Part shown: piece after piece, positions 37,098-45,060 of the stretch
How the letters are laid out: each line of letters begins with the position of its first letter
Numbering within the stretch: the stretch's first letter is position 1
Source: [Bacillus] enclensis
GTDB taxonomy: Bacteria > Bacillota > Bacilli > Bacillales > Bacillaceae_B
NCBI RefSeq assembly: GCF_001456935.1
Contig: NZ_KQ758482.1
Location: forward strand, 1,282,249 to 1,346,248
Length of the DNA: 64,000 bases
Direction of reading: 5' to 3'
Position numbers and translations under genes: made by a program
Notes under the pieces: model-generated
What the model was told of the DNA's origin: nothing
The model's database searches: none
What the model saw: only the letters and a program-made list of their open reading frames with translations

Positions 37098-37412
37098 TTA
37101 AGCATGTTTATTCAATAATTCAGCAAGAGCTTCTTTTGGTTGGAAACCGATTACTTTATCCACTACTTCGCCGTCTTTAAGAACAACAAGTGTAGGGATG
37201 CTCATTACGCCGTACTTGCCAGCTGTTTCCTGGTTTTCATCAACGTCAACTTTGACGATTTTCACTTTGTCTCCCATTTCGCTGTCAAGCTCTTCCAATA
37301 CAGGAGCGATCATTTTACAAGGTCCGCACCAAGGTGCCCAGAAGTCAGCCAGTACAAGTCCAGAGTTTGTTTCATTTACAAAGTTTTGGTCAGTAGCATT
37401 TGTAATTGCCAT
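37098..37412 (-). CDS. trxA: Thioredoxin
   Basis: A 104-residue disulfide reductase. The active site WCGPC sits at about residues 28-32 (FWAPWCGPCKM), with the conserved cis-proline in MSIPTLVV. The ATG follows an AGGAGG site. It stands alone between etfA and uvrC; in B. subtilis the arabinose genes lie between trxA and etfA and are absent here. Confidence 0.97.
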   Translation of the reverse strand: MAITNATDQNFVNETNSGLVLADFWAPWCGPCKMIAPVLEELDSEMGDKVKIVKVDVDENQETAGKYGVMSIPTLVVLKDGEVVDKVIGFQPKEALAELLNKHA

Positions 37413-37570
37413 AAGTATATGCCTCCTAATTTCATGAAATCTAACGTAAGTATATCACCGATAAAAGGGCTGTGCTATAAATCTGCTCGTTGGTAATATA
37501 CCCTTCCGAAAACGTTCTATGCAACGCTTCAGAAAATACACTTTTAAAACCTCTGTCGGAATACAGGGCG

Positions 37571-37609
37571 AAAAAATAAGGAGTAGCCGTCTGGCTACTG
37601 CCTTATTTT
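37571..37609 (-). terminator. Terminator after etfA
   Basis: The stem AAATAAGGCAGTAGCC / GGCTACTCCTTATTT is followed by TTTTCG on the minus strand. It ends the fatty-acid degradation operon. Confidence 0.85.
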
Positions 37610-37655
37610 CTTATACTATTCATTTACCCGTGGATGTGTTTTTAAAACGTCCGGT

Positions 37656-38636
37656 TTATGAAGATGAAACTTTAAGTTTCTTGAACTCTTCCGTGAGCAT
37701 CGGCACGACTTCAAAAAGGTCGCCCACGATTCCGTAGTCTGCCACGTTGAAGATGTTCGCTTCAGGATCTTTGTTGATTGCCACGATCACTTTGGAGTTC
37801 GACATACCCGCCAAGTGCTGGATAGCCCCAGAGATTCCACATGCAATATAAAGGTCCGGCGTTACAACCTTACCAGTCTGACCAATTTGCAGTGAGTAAT
37901 CACAGTAGTCGGCATCGCATGCTCCTCGTGATGCTCCGACTGCTCCACCGAGGACGTCAGCCAGTTCTTTCAAAGGTTCGAATCCGTCTTCACTCTTCAC
38001 TCCGCGTCCGCCTGCAATGATGACTTTTGCTTCAGACAGATCGACGCCTTCGCTTGCCTTACGGACAACATCCTTGATGATGGTGCGTAAGTCCGTAATA
38101 TCGACGGATAGTGAAGATACATCTCCGGAACGAGATTCGTCCTTCGCCAATGGTTCGATATTGTTAGGACGGATAGTGGCAAAAATCAACCCGTCAGTGA
38201 CGATTTTCTTTTCGAACGCTTTCCCTGAGTAAATCGGACGTGTGAACACAAGGTTTCCGCCCGCTTCTTCAAGGTCCGTTGCATCGGAAATCAGTCCTGT
38301 GCTGAGCTTGCTCGCAAGTTTTGGAGACAAGTCTTTTCCTAATGCAGTGTGGCCGAAGATGATTCCTTCAGGCTTCTCCTGGCCGATTACAGCCATCAAT
38401 GCCTGTGAATAACCGTCAGATGTATATTGATCAAGCTTATCATGTTCAACAACAATCACTTTATCTGCACCATACTGGATCATTTCCTGGCCTAAAGCGC
38501 TTACTTCTTTGCCGGCTAAAACACCGATGACTTCGCCGCCTTCTGCAACAGTTTTACCTGCAGCAATCGCTTCGAATGACACGTTACGCAATGATCCGTC
38601 CCTGACTTCTCCTAGTACCAATACTTTTCTTGCCAT
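37656..38636 (-). CDS. etfA: Electron transfer flavoprotein alpha subunit
   Basis: With EtfB it takes electrons from acyl-CoA dehydrogenases. The C-terminal FAD domain shows GRGVKSEDGFEPL, GASRGACDA and the signature LYIACGISGAIQHLAGM (about residues 265-281). It has 326 residues. It lies 66 bases after etfB and ends the operon. Confidence 0.95.
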   Translation of the reverse strand: MARKVLVLGEVRDGSLRNVSFEAIAAGKTVAEGGEVIGVLAGKEVSALGQEMIQYGADKVIVVEHDKLDQYTSDGYSQALMAVIGQEKPEGIIFGHTALGKDLSPKLASKLSTGLISDATDLEEAGGNLVFTRPIYSGKAFEKKIVTDGLIFATIRPNNIEPLAKDESRSGDVSSLSVDITDLRTIIKDVVRKASEGVDLSEAKVIIAGGRGVKSEDGFEPLKELADVLGGAVGASRGACDADYCDYSLQIGQTGKVVTPDLYIACGISGAIQHLAGMSNSKVIVAINKDPEANIFNVADYGIVGDLFEVVPMLTEEFKKLKVSSS

Positions 38637-38702
38637 GTTAAATACCCCCTGAGTGTTAGTTGAGTGTGAATAGATATGTTATAAACGAGATCTCTTCCGA
38701 AA

Positions 38703-39476
38703 TCAGACTACTTTCGCTTCATTGCGAAGAAGCTGAACCAGTTCTGAAACCTGAACATCAAGCTCGCCTTCCAATACTTTACCTGCTTCCTTCTTAGGCG
38801 GAAGGTAGATTTCGATAGTCTTTGTCTTCGCTTCCACATCATCTTCATCCAGATCTAAATCATCCAGTTCCAATTCTTCAAGAGGCTTTTTCTTCGCCTT
38901 CATGATTCCAGGGAGGGATGGATAACGCGGCTCATTCAATCCCTGCTGCGCAGTTACTAATAAAGGCAGTGAAGTTTCGATCACTTCAGAGTCACCTTCG
39001 ACATCGCGTGTGACCGTCACTGTTTCACCATCGATCTCAAGTTTGGTGATCGTTGTAACGTATGGTATATCCAATTGCTCCGCTACGCGCGGGCCTACCT
39101 GGCCTGAACCGCCGTCGATTGCTACATTACCGGCAAGGATAAGGTCAACATCCTGGTCCTTTAAGTATTGAGACAGAACGGATGCAGTTGTAAACTGATC
39201 TCCATAGTCAAGATCATCTTCAGTATTTATCAATACAGCTTTATCTGCTCCCATTGCCAAAGCTGTTCTTAATTGTTTTTCACTTTCTTCTCCACCGACA
39301 GTCACTACTGTCACTTCACCGCCGTGGGCATCGCGGACTTGAATCGCTTCTTCCACTGCATACTCATCGTATGGATTTATAATGAATTCAGCCCCATCTT
39401 CTGCGATTTGACCGTTTTGGATCGAAATTTTCTCCTCAGTATCAAACGTTCTTTTCAAAAGTACATAGATGTTCAT
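38703..39476 (-). CDS. etfB: Electron transfer flavoprotein beta subunit
   Basis: The AMP-binding partner of EtfA. It begins MNIYVLLKRTFDTEEKI, with the family signature VAEQLDIPYVTTI near residue 130 and a C-terminal lysine-rich tail. It has 257 residues from the ATG at 39476 after AGGAGGG; an upstream in-frame start at 39506 lacks support. A cre site lies in the gap between fadB and this gene. Confidence 0.95.
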   Translation of the reverse strand: MNIYVLLKRTFDTEEKISIQNGQIAEDGAEFIINPYDEYAVEEAIQVRDAHGGEVTVVTVGGEESEKQLRTALAMGADKAVLINTEDDLDYGDQFTTASVLSQYLKDQDVDLILAGNVAIDGGSGQVGPRVAEQLDIPYVTTITKLEIDGETVTVTRDVEGDSEVIETSLPLLVTAQQGLNEPRYPSLPGIMKAKKKPLEELELDDLDLDEDDVEAKTKTIEIYLPPKKEAGKVLEGELDVQVSELVQLLRNEAKVV

Positions 39477-39548
39477 TCCTAAGTCCCTCCTAATAATTGA
39501 AAACATTCTTTCCCTTAAAAAGATTTTGAAAATTTAACCCCTTTGAAT

Positions 39549-39584
39549 GGGCAGTGCGTAAAATGATAACGTTTTCACACTGCC
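39549..39584 (-). promoter_or_regulatory. cre site (CcpA) inside an inverted repeat between fadB and etfB
   Basis: TGATAACGTTTTCA (39564-39577) matches the cre consensus TGWNANCGNTNWCA at every position. It sits in the loop region of GGGCAGTG...CACTGCCC. CcpA binding would repress etfBA on preferred sugars. No T run follows, so it is not a terminator. Confidence 0.7.
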
Positions 39585-39619
39585 CTTATCATGATTTTAC
39601 TATATTAATAGAATGTTTA

Positions 39620-40390
39620 CTAGCCTTTAAAATCAGGTTCTCTCTTTTCTATGAATGCCGAAATGCCTTCTTTCGCATCATCGGACACAAAGACATCTCC
39701 GAAAAGATCCGATTCCCTCATGACCCCTTCATAGAATCTGTCATCCTTTGTATAGCTCAGAAGCTCGATTGCAGCTTTCATGGCGCCAGGGCTCTTCTTG
39801 GCGATTTTATTCGCCATTTCTTCCGCTTTGGCGAATAACTCTTCTTCCTTGTATGCTTTATTGGCAAGTCCCCATTGGACTGCTTCCGTACCGCTGATCG
39901 GTTCGCTGGTCAAAAGCATTTCTGCTGCCTTTGCCCTGCCGACAAGCTTCGGAAGGCGCTGCGATCCCGCAAACCCAGGGACAAGCCCCAATTGAAGTTC
40001 TGGAAGGCCAAGCTTTGCATTCTCAGTGACAAGGCGGATATGACAGCCCATCGCGAGTTCCAGTCCGCCTCCCAAAGCAGCTCCGTGAATGGCCGCGATG
40101 ATAGGCTTCGAGAAGTTTTCCATCCGCTCGAAAACATCCTGTCCTTTTTTTGCAAGTTGAGAAAATTCCTCTCCTGTTTCAATCGTTGTGAATTCTTTTA
40201 TATCTGCTCCAGCAGAGAAGAATCGGCCTTCGCCTTTCAGCAGGATGACCCGGACTTCCGGATTTCCTTCAAGTTCATCAAGAACGGCATCGATCTCCCT
40301 GATGAGACCGCTCGCAAGTGCATTTGCAGGCGGCCGCTGTATGGTAACATACGCTACCTTTCCTTCTAATGTCCAAGATAAATTTTCCAT
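39620..40390 (-). CDS. fadB: Enoyl-CoA hydratase
   Basis: A crotonase-fold enzyme of beta-oxidation, 256 residues. The oxyanion-hole segments are GRFFSAGADIKEF (about residue 56) and AAIHGAALGGGLELAMGCHI (about residue 100). The catalytic glutamates expected after LGGG and in LPELQLGLVPG are present. It follows fadR by 21 bases in the fadR-fadB-etfB-etfA cluster. Confidence 0.93.
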   Translation of the reverse strand: MENLSWTLEGKVAYVTIQRPPANALASGLIREIDAVLDELEGNPEVRVILLKGEGRFFSAGADIKEFTTIETGEEFSQLAKKGQDVFERMENFSKPIIAAIHGAALGGGLELAMGCHIRLVTENAKLGLPELQLGLVPGFAGSQRLPKLVGRAKAAEMLLTSEPISGTEAVQWGLANKAYKEEELFAKAEEMANKIAKKSPGAMKAAIELLSYTKDDRFYEGVMRESDLFGDVFVSDDAKEGISAFIEKREPDFKG

Positions 40391-40411
40391 GTGTCATCCT
40401 CCTATACGTAA

Positions 40412-40999
40412 TCAGTTCCTGCCGCCACATCCATGAAGTAATAGTTTGTGTATAGCAGGGACTTGAGCCACTATATCATATTTTTGATCATTCATTACCC
40501 AGGTTGTGACCACTTCATCCAATGTCCCGAAGATCATCTGACGGGCCAGCCGCACTTCGAGATCATCAGGGAGTTCACCTGCCTCGATCCCGCTTATCAG
40601 GATTTTATCCACCAATTGAAGATATCCTTTTAACACATCGTTGATCTTGAAACGGATATCTTTATTGGACTGACGGAGCTCGAGCTGTGTGACAATGGCT
40701 AAATGATGATCTTCTGATAGAAGCTTGCAGTGATTTTCCACCATCACATATAATTTCTCTGAAACCGTCTGTTTTCCTGCTATCACTTCTTCTGTTTTTT
40801 CAATAAAGATGGACATTTTCTCCCTGAATAGTGAAATCAGGATGTCTTCCTTGTTTTTAAAATAAAGATAGATGGTGCCGTCTGCGACGCCTGCCTGTTT
40901 GGCGATCTTTGACACCTGTGCCTGGTGATAGCCGTTTTCAGCTATCACAACGACTGCCGCATCAATGATTTGCTTATATTTAGGTTTATTTCGCTTCAT
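40412..40999 (-). CDS. fadR: FadR, TetR-family repressor of fatty-acid degradation
   Basis: It represses beta-oxidation genes and is released by long-chain acyl-CoA. The N-terminal helix-turn-helix VSKIAKQAGVADGTIYLYF (about residues 28-46) and most of the protein closely match B. subtilis FadR. It has 195 residues from the ATG at 40999; the frame extends upstream into the operator. It has its own promoter and FadR box, so it is probably autoregulated. Confidence 0.95.
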   Translation of the reverse strand: MKRNKPKYKQIIDAAVVVIAENGYHQAQVSKIAKQAGVADGTIYLYFKNKEDILISLFREKMSIFIEKTEEVIAGKQTVSEKLYVMVENHCKLLSEDHHLAIVTQLELRQSNKDIRFKINDVLKGYLQLVDKILISGIEAGELPDDLEVRLARQMIFGTLDEVVTTWVMNDQKYDIVAQVPAIHKLLLHGCGGRN

Positions 41000-41026
41000 A
41001 ATTAGTAGACCTGCCTTATCGAAATA

Positions 41027-41044
41027 TGAATGAATGGTCATTCA
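41027..41044 (-). promoter_or_regulatory. FadR operator upstream of fadR
   Basis: TGAATGAATGGTCATTCA has perfect 7-base half-sites and differs from the FadR box at one position. It lies between the -10 and the fadR start, suited to autorepression. Confidence 0.8.
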
Positions 41045-41051
41045 TATTTTA

Positions 41052-41080
41052 ATAATAAAATGTACGTGTCTGAATGTCAA
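41052..41080 (-). promoter_or_regulatory. sigmaA promoter of fadR-fadB-etfB-etfA
   Basis: On the minus strand TTGACA (41075-41080), a 17-base spacer and TATTAT (41052-41057) form a strong promoter just upstream of the FadR operator. Confidence 0.78.
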
Positions 41081-41103
41081 GGAAGATCCTTGTCCTATTC
41101 TGC

Positions 41104-41140
41104 TAAAAAAAGAGAGCGAATCCCATGAAAGATTCACAGT
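41104..41140 (-). terminator. Terminator between lcfA and fadR
   Basis: The stem GAATCT / GGATTC region is followed by TCTCTCTTTTTTT on the minus strand, so the lcfA transcript can end before fadR. Confidence 0.6.
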
Positions 41141-41146
41141 TTGATT

Positions 41147-42841
41147 TTAGCTTAATTTCTGCTCTTCTTCTACCTTTTTACGTTCTTCATCCACAAGGGC
41201 TCTTCTTAAGATCTTTCCTACTGCGGTTTTAGGCAGCTCTTTCCTGAATTCATAAATCTTCGGCACTTTATAGGCAGCAAGATATTTGCGGGCAAATTCG
41301 TCCAGTTCTTTCTCTGTAAGGGATTTCCCTTCCTTCAGTACGACATATGCTTTGACCGTCTCGCCGCGGTATGGATCCGGTACCCCTGCTGCGACCACTT
41401 CCTGTATCGACGGGTGTTCGTAAAGGACTTCTTCTATTTCCCTTGGATAGATGTTAAATCCGCCTGCTATGATCATATCTTTTTTCCTGTCGACCACATA
41501 GAAGTATCCTCTTTCGTCCATATATCCCAAATCCCCGGTCAAGAGCCATCCATCTTTCAATGTCTGTTCCGTTTCTTCAGGTCTGTTCCAATATCCTTTC
41601 ATCACTTGAGGTCCCTTGACGGCGATTTCACCTATTTCCTTCACGGGCAGAGGTTCGCCTGTCTCAAGTGAAAGGACGGCACTGTCTGTACTCGGCCATG
41701 GCAATCCAATGCTCCCTTTAATTCTTTCTTTGTCCCAAAGGAAGTTAGCATGGGTGACCGGCGAAGATTCCGTAAGGCCATAACCCTCCACCAGTTTTCC
41801 TCCGGTGACTTCCTCGAATTCCTGCTGGACCTCCACAGGTAGCGGCGCGCTTCCGCTGAGACATGAATCGATGGAAGAAAGGTCATATTTCTTCAAGTCG
41901 GGGTGATTCAAAATGCCGATATAGATGGTAGGAGCGCCCGGGAACAATGTAGGCTTCTGTTTCTGTATCGTTTTCAATGTGGTTTCGACATCAAATTTCG
42001 GAAGCAGGATCATTTTATACCCCTGCATGATGGATAGGATCATCACTGCCGTCATCCCGTACACGTGGAAGAATGGGAGGATGCCCAGGATTTTCTCTTC
42101 ACCTTTTTTACATTTATACAGCCACGCATCACACATCGAGGCATTCGCCACCAGATTTTTATGCGTCAGCATGACTCCTTTCGGAAATCCCGTAGTCCCC
42201 CCTGTATATTGGAGAAGGGCTATGTCATTCTCAAAATCAAATTCGCCCGGTATCGGTTCGGCTGCCGGTGAAGCCATGATCTCTTTAAACAAATGATTCT
42301 GCTCGGAAGGTTCCACCTTGACGACGATACCGTACTGCTTCTTTTGGATGAAAGGATAAATCATATTCTTTGGAAATGGGAGGTATTCTTTGATAGCGGT
42401 TACAATGATGTGCTGCAGATCTGTTGCCCCCATGACTTTTGACACCCTCGGGTAAAGAATGTCCAGCGTGAGGATGACTTTTGCCCCCGAGTCTTTCATC
42501 TGATATTCAATTTCCCTTTCTGTATAAAGCGGATTGGTTTGCACCACCACCCCGCCTGCATACAGGACACCGTAATATGCAATGACAGACTGCGGTGTAT
42601 TTGGAAGCATGATGGCGACACGGTCCCCTCTTTCAATCCCGAGCCCCCTCAAGTAATGGGCAAACTTCAATGCGGATTCGTACACTTCATGATACGTCAA
42701 TTCTTTCCCCATAAAATGGATGGCAGACTTGCTACCATACATTTCAGCCGCCTCGGTTAAAAAAGAGTGCAAAGGTTTCTCAGGCAGCGTCAACTCACCG
42801 GGAATCTCATCCGGATACTCTGCAAGCCAGGGTTTCATCAT
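41147..42841 (-). CDS. lcfA: Long-chain fatty-acid CoA ligase
   Basis: It activates fatty acids to acyl-CoA for beta-oxidation. AMP-binding motifs are LLQYTGGTTGFPKGVMLTH (about residue 200) and the A5/A8 regions EGYGLTESSPVTHAN and DGWLLTGDLGYMDERG. The catalytic lysine lies in LPKTAVGKILRR near the C-terminus. It has 564 residues from the ATG at 42841, six bases after GGAGGG. In B. subtilis it is the first gene of the fadR operon; here a terminator and a new promoter follow it. Confidence 0.95.
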   Translation of the reverse strand: MMKPWLAEYPDEIPGELTLPEKPLHSFLTEAAEMYGSKSAIHFMGKELTYHEVYESALKFAHYLRGLGIERGDRVAIMLPNTPQSVIAYYGVLYAGGVVVQTNPLYTEREIEYQMKDSGAKVILTLDILYPRVSKVMGATDLQHIIVTAIKEYLPFPKNMIYPFIQKKQYGIVVKVEPSEQNHLFKEIMASPAAEPIPGEFDFENDIALLQYTGGTTGFPKGVMLTHKNLVANASMCDAWLYKCKKGEEKILGILPFFHVYGMTAVMILSIMQGYKMILLPKFDVETTLKTIQKQKPTLFPGAPTIYIGILNHPDLKKYDLSSIDSCLSGSAPLPVEVQQEFEEVTGGKLVEGYGLTESSPVTHANFLWDKERIKGSIGLPWPSTDSAVLSLETGEPLPVKEIGEIAVKGPQVMKGYWNRPEETEQTLKDGWLLTGDLGYMDERGYFYVVDRKKDMIIAGGFNIYPREIEEVLYEHPSIQEVVAAGVPDPYRGETVKAYVVLKEGKSLTEKELDEFARKYLAAYKVPKIYEFRKELPKTAVGKILRRALVDEERKKVEEEQKLS

Positions 42842-42888
42842 TGTAATCCCTCCTTCATAATATTTAGAAAATTTAGTTCTTTTCACTA

Positions 42889-43101
42889 TTATAATATAAT
42901 GGGACACCACTTACAATTTGAATTACCATTCAGTCGTGACTTAATTCCCACGCTTATTTCAGAAATCTGTGGATCGGTTTCATTAATTGTCTCTTTTATT
43001 AAAGGATATGACGTCATGCTTTTCCCACATGCCGGACAGGTTCGTTCTCCTTTCTGCTTCCCCTGACGTATTACCCATAACGTGAAGCATCCCTGTATCA
43101 A
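42889..43101 (-). CDS. Possible zinc-ribbon small protein, 70 residues
   Basis: The frame encodes ERTCPACGKSM near residue 20 and NCKWCPIIL at its end, giving two CxxC pairs as in a zinc ribbon. The only in-frame start is a TTG at 43101 without a good ribosome site. It overlaps the lcfA promoter region on the same strand. It may be real, a remnant or chance. Confidence 0.3.
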   Translation of the reverse strand: MIQGCFTLWVIRQGKQKGERTCPACGKSMTSYPLIKETINETDPQISEISVGIKSRLNGNSNCKWCPIIL

Positions 43102-43159
43102 ATGACCGAATATTAAGAAATCAGCTTTCTTTATCTGAAAATCATGTTACACTTTTGGT

Positions 43160-43169
43160 GAAACGTTTC
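43160..43169 (+). promoter_or_regulatory. LacI/CcpA-type palindrome upstream of the glycosidase
   Basis: GAAACGTTTC is a perfect 10-base palindrome of the kind bound by LacI-family regulators, 29 bases before the glycosidase ATG. It does not fit the strict cre consensus. The regulator is unknown. Confidence 0.4.
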
Positions 43170-43197
43170 GATAACATGGTTGGAAGGGGTATTGCAT

Positions 43198-44547
43198 ATG
43201 AAAAAGAATATCAGTCTGTTCACGATTTTATGTCTGATCATCAGTCTCTTGTACATCCCTGCTGCTTCGGCGCAAGGAAAAGACGGCAGGGACATCGCTT
43301 TCCGCGCAGAGTTGAAAGCGATTGCAAAAAAGACGTATACGTATTATGAGGATCATACCGATCCGGCTACCGGCCTTACTTTTGATGAAACGCGTTACAC
43401 CGAAGAAGGGAAGAAAAATGCGGAGCATACTTCCCCTACCAATATAGGGATGTATATGATGAGCACTGTTTCTGCGCAGGAGATGGGTTTCATTTCAAAA
43501 GAAGAAGCAGTCGACCGTATACAAGTTACCTTGAATACGCTGGAATCGATGAAAAAATGGAACGGTCTGTTTTATAACTGGTACTACACCAAGGACGGTT
43601 CCCTGAAAAAAGACTGGGGCCAATTCATCTCCCAGGTGGATAATGGCTGGCTTTCTGCAGGATTGATCGTCGCCGGACAAGCCTATGAAGAGCTGAACGG
43701 CAAGACAAGCGAACTGGTGGAGAACATGGACTATTCCACCCTTTATGACCCTGAAGTCGGACAATTCCGCGGAGGATACGATGTGGCACAGGGGAAATTG
43801 ACCGACCATCACTACGGTCTGCTCTATACAGAACCGCGGGTAGCGAGTTATATTTCGATCGGAAAAGGAGATGTTCCGAAAGAGCACTGGTGGAAAATGG
43901 AGCGTACTATCCCGGCCGAATGGGACTGGCAGTCTCAAATTCCGGAGGGGGAATATGCTGAATATGACGGTGTATCCGTCTATGAAGGCCACTATGAATA
44001 CAATGGCGTGAAATTCGTCCCAAGCTGGGGAGGAAGTATGTTCGAAGGCCTGATGCCGGGAATCGTTTTGAAGGAAAAAGAGCTTGGCAAACAGGCACTT
44101 GGACTGAATAACCAGCGTCACGTCGAACTGCAAATCCAATATGCCAAGGATAAAGGATACAAAGCATGGGGCTTTTCGCCGGCAGCAACCCCTGACGGCT
44201 ACAGTGAATTTGCCGCTACACCGCTCGGGACATCGGGCTACGCAGACAAATCGACCGTAACCCCTCACGCATCCTTCCTTGCCCTTGATTACGCACCTGA
44301 AGAAGTGCGCAAAAACCTCAAAGTGCTAAAAGGAATGGACACGTACGGAAAGTACGGATTCTATGATTCAGTCAATGTGGAGACTGGTGAAATTGCAAAA
44401 GCGTACCTTGCCCTGGATCAGGGGATGATCATGGTTTCGATTGCAAATTACCTGAAAGACGGAGTGATCCGTGATTATTTCCACCAGGACCCAATCGGGA
44501 AAAAGCCTGAGGAACTGCTTGAGAAGGAAGTATTCTCGATTCAATAG
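43198..44547 (+). CDS. Secreted glycoside hydrolase, GH144/glycoamylase-like
   Basis: A 449-residue exported protein. A signal peptide (KKNISLFTILCLIISLLYIP, cut near ASA-Q) is followed by an alpha/alpha-barrel-type domain. TSPTNIGMYMMS (near residue 80), WGGSMFEGLMPG (near residue 280) and AYLALDQGMIMVSIANYL (near residue 401) match the glycoamylase-like family, which includes GH144 endo-beta-1,2-glucanases. The ATG follows GGAAGGGG. It is a single-gene unit inserted between lcfA and the mutS2 operon relative to B. subtilis. The substrate is inferred from family only. Confidence 0.8.
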   Translation: MKKNISLFTILCLIISLLYIPAASAQGKDGRDIAFRAELKAIAKKTYTYYEDHTDPATGLTFDETRYTEEGKKNAEHTSPTNIGMYMMSTVSAQEMGFISKEEAVDRIQVTLNTLESMKKWNGLFYNWYYTKDGSLKKDWGQFISQVDNGWLSAGLIVAGQAYEELNGKTSELVENMDYSTLYDPEVGQFRGGYDVAQGKLTDHHYGLLYTEPRVASYISIGKGDVPKEHWWKMERTIPAEWDWQSQIPEGEYAEYDGVSVYEGHYEYNGVKFVPSWGGSMFEGLMPGIVLKEKELGKQALGLNNQRHVELQIQYAKDKGYKAWGFSPAATPDGYSEFAATPLGTSGYADKSTVTPHASFLALDYAPEEVRKNLKVLKGMDTYGKYGFYDSVNVETGEIAKAYLALDQGMIMVSIANYLKDGVIRDYFHQDPIGKKPEELLEKEVFSIQ

Positions 44548-44586
44548 TTCTTTTAAAGGCTGGAACAAAAGTACTTGAGTTTAAGT

Positions 44587-44632
44587 TAAACCCGAACTGA
44601 TTTGTCTACCGGGCAAATCAGTTCGGGTTTTT
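44587..44632 (+). terminator. Terminator after the glycosidase gene
   Basis: The stem AAACCCGAACTGATTTG / CAAATCAGTTCGGGTTT is followed by TTTTG on the plus strand. It is symmetrical enough to act on both strands. Confidence 0.88.
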
Positions 44633-44670
44633 TGTTTGATCATACAGCTAGATATCAGAACTTTCCAGCG

Positions 44671-44899
44671 GTTGATTGGAGTGCAAAACGCAGACTCCTA
44701 TCAGAAAAGTGAAAGGGCTTTGCTCAGAGGCGTGTGGCATAAGACGAATCGGCCTGGAAGGCGCTCTTTGCCTTCTTGGTCGGTTTGGCTTATGCCACAC
44801 GCCTCTAAGCCCTGAAACTGGACAGTTCCTCTATCCGTTAATAGGAGGAGGCTCACCAACCGCCCGCGGAAAGCGGAGTTTTGCACGGAAATCATTAGC
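44671..44899. repeat. Composite repeat: family R1 copy d with a nested R2 element
   Basis: Here R1 is inverted: TGATTGGAGTGCAAAACGCAG (44673) at the left and CCGCCCGCGGAAAGCGGAG then TGCACGGAAATCA at the right. Between the ends, 44705-44824 is an R2 element (arms GAAAGGGCTTTGCTCAGAGGC and GCCTCTAAGCCCTGAAACTGG) close to the one at 19010-19121. It lies between the glycosidase terminator and the small membrane gene and fills most of that gap. Confidence 0.75.
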
Positions 44900-44929
44900 G
44901 GAGATTGAGGTTAAACTTAAAGTTTTTAT

Positions 44930-44960
44930 AAAAAAGCTGCCTCTTTGATCGAGACAGCCT
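44930..44960 (-). terminator. Terminator of the mutS2-yshE-microprotein operon
   Basis: The stem AGGCTGTCTC / GAGGCAGCTT is followed by six T on the minus strand, right after the 27-residue gene. Confidence 0.75.
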
Positions 44961-44965
44961 TTAGC

Positions 44966-45049
44966 TTAAGTGAAAAACACCATATAAATAATTCCGACCA
45001 GAATAAATCCTGCACATAAAACGAGTAAAACTTTCGCTAATGTTTCCAT
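44966..45049 (-). CDS. 27-residue single-pass membrane microprotein, unknown
   Basis: The product is METLAKVLLVLCAGFILVGI followed by IYMVFFT: one transmembrane helix with almost no tails. The ATG at 45049 lies five bases after AAGGAGAGG, and the frame starts 11 bases after the yshE stop and ends just before a terminator, so it reads as the last gene of the operon. I recognise no family. The ribosome site, spacing and terminator make it a likely real gene. Confidence 0.65.
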   Translation of the reverse strand: METLAKVLLVLCAGFILVGIIYMVFFT

Positions 45050-45060
45050 AGTTCCTCTCC

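Noticed and set aside
42918..42936. FadR operator upstream of lcfA (TGAATTACCATTCA)
   Set aside because: Half-sites are only 4 bases apart where the FadR box needs 8, so it does not fit.
43228..44268. Long minus-strand ORFs opposite the glycosidase
   Set aside because: They are antisense shadows of a gene with a signal peptide, ribosome site and clear family motifs.
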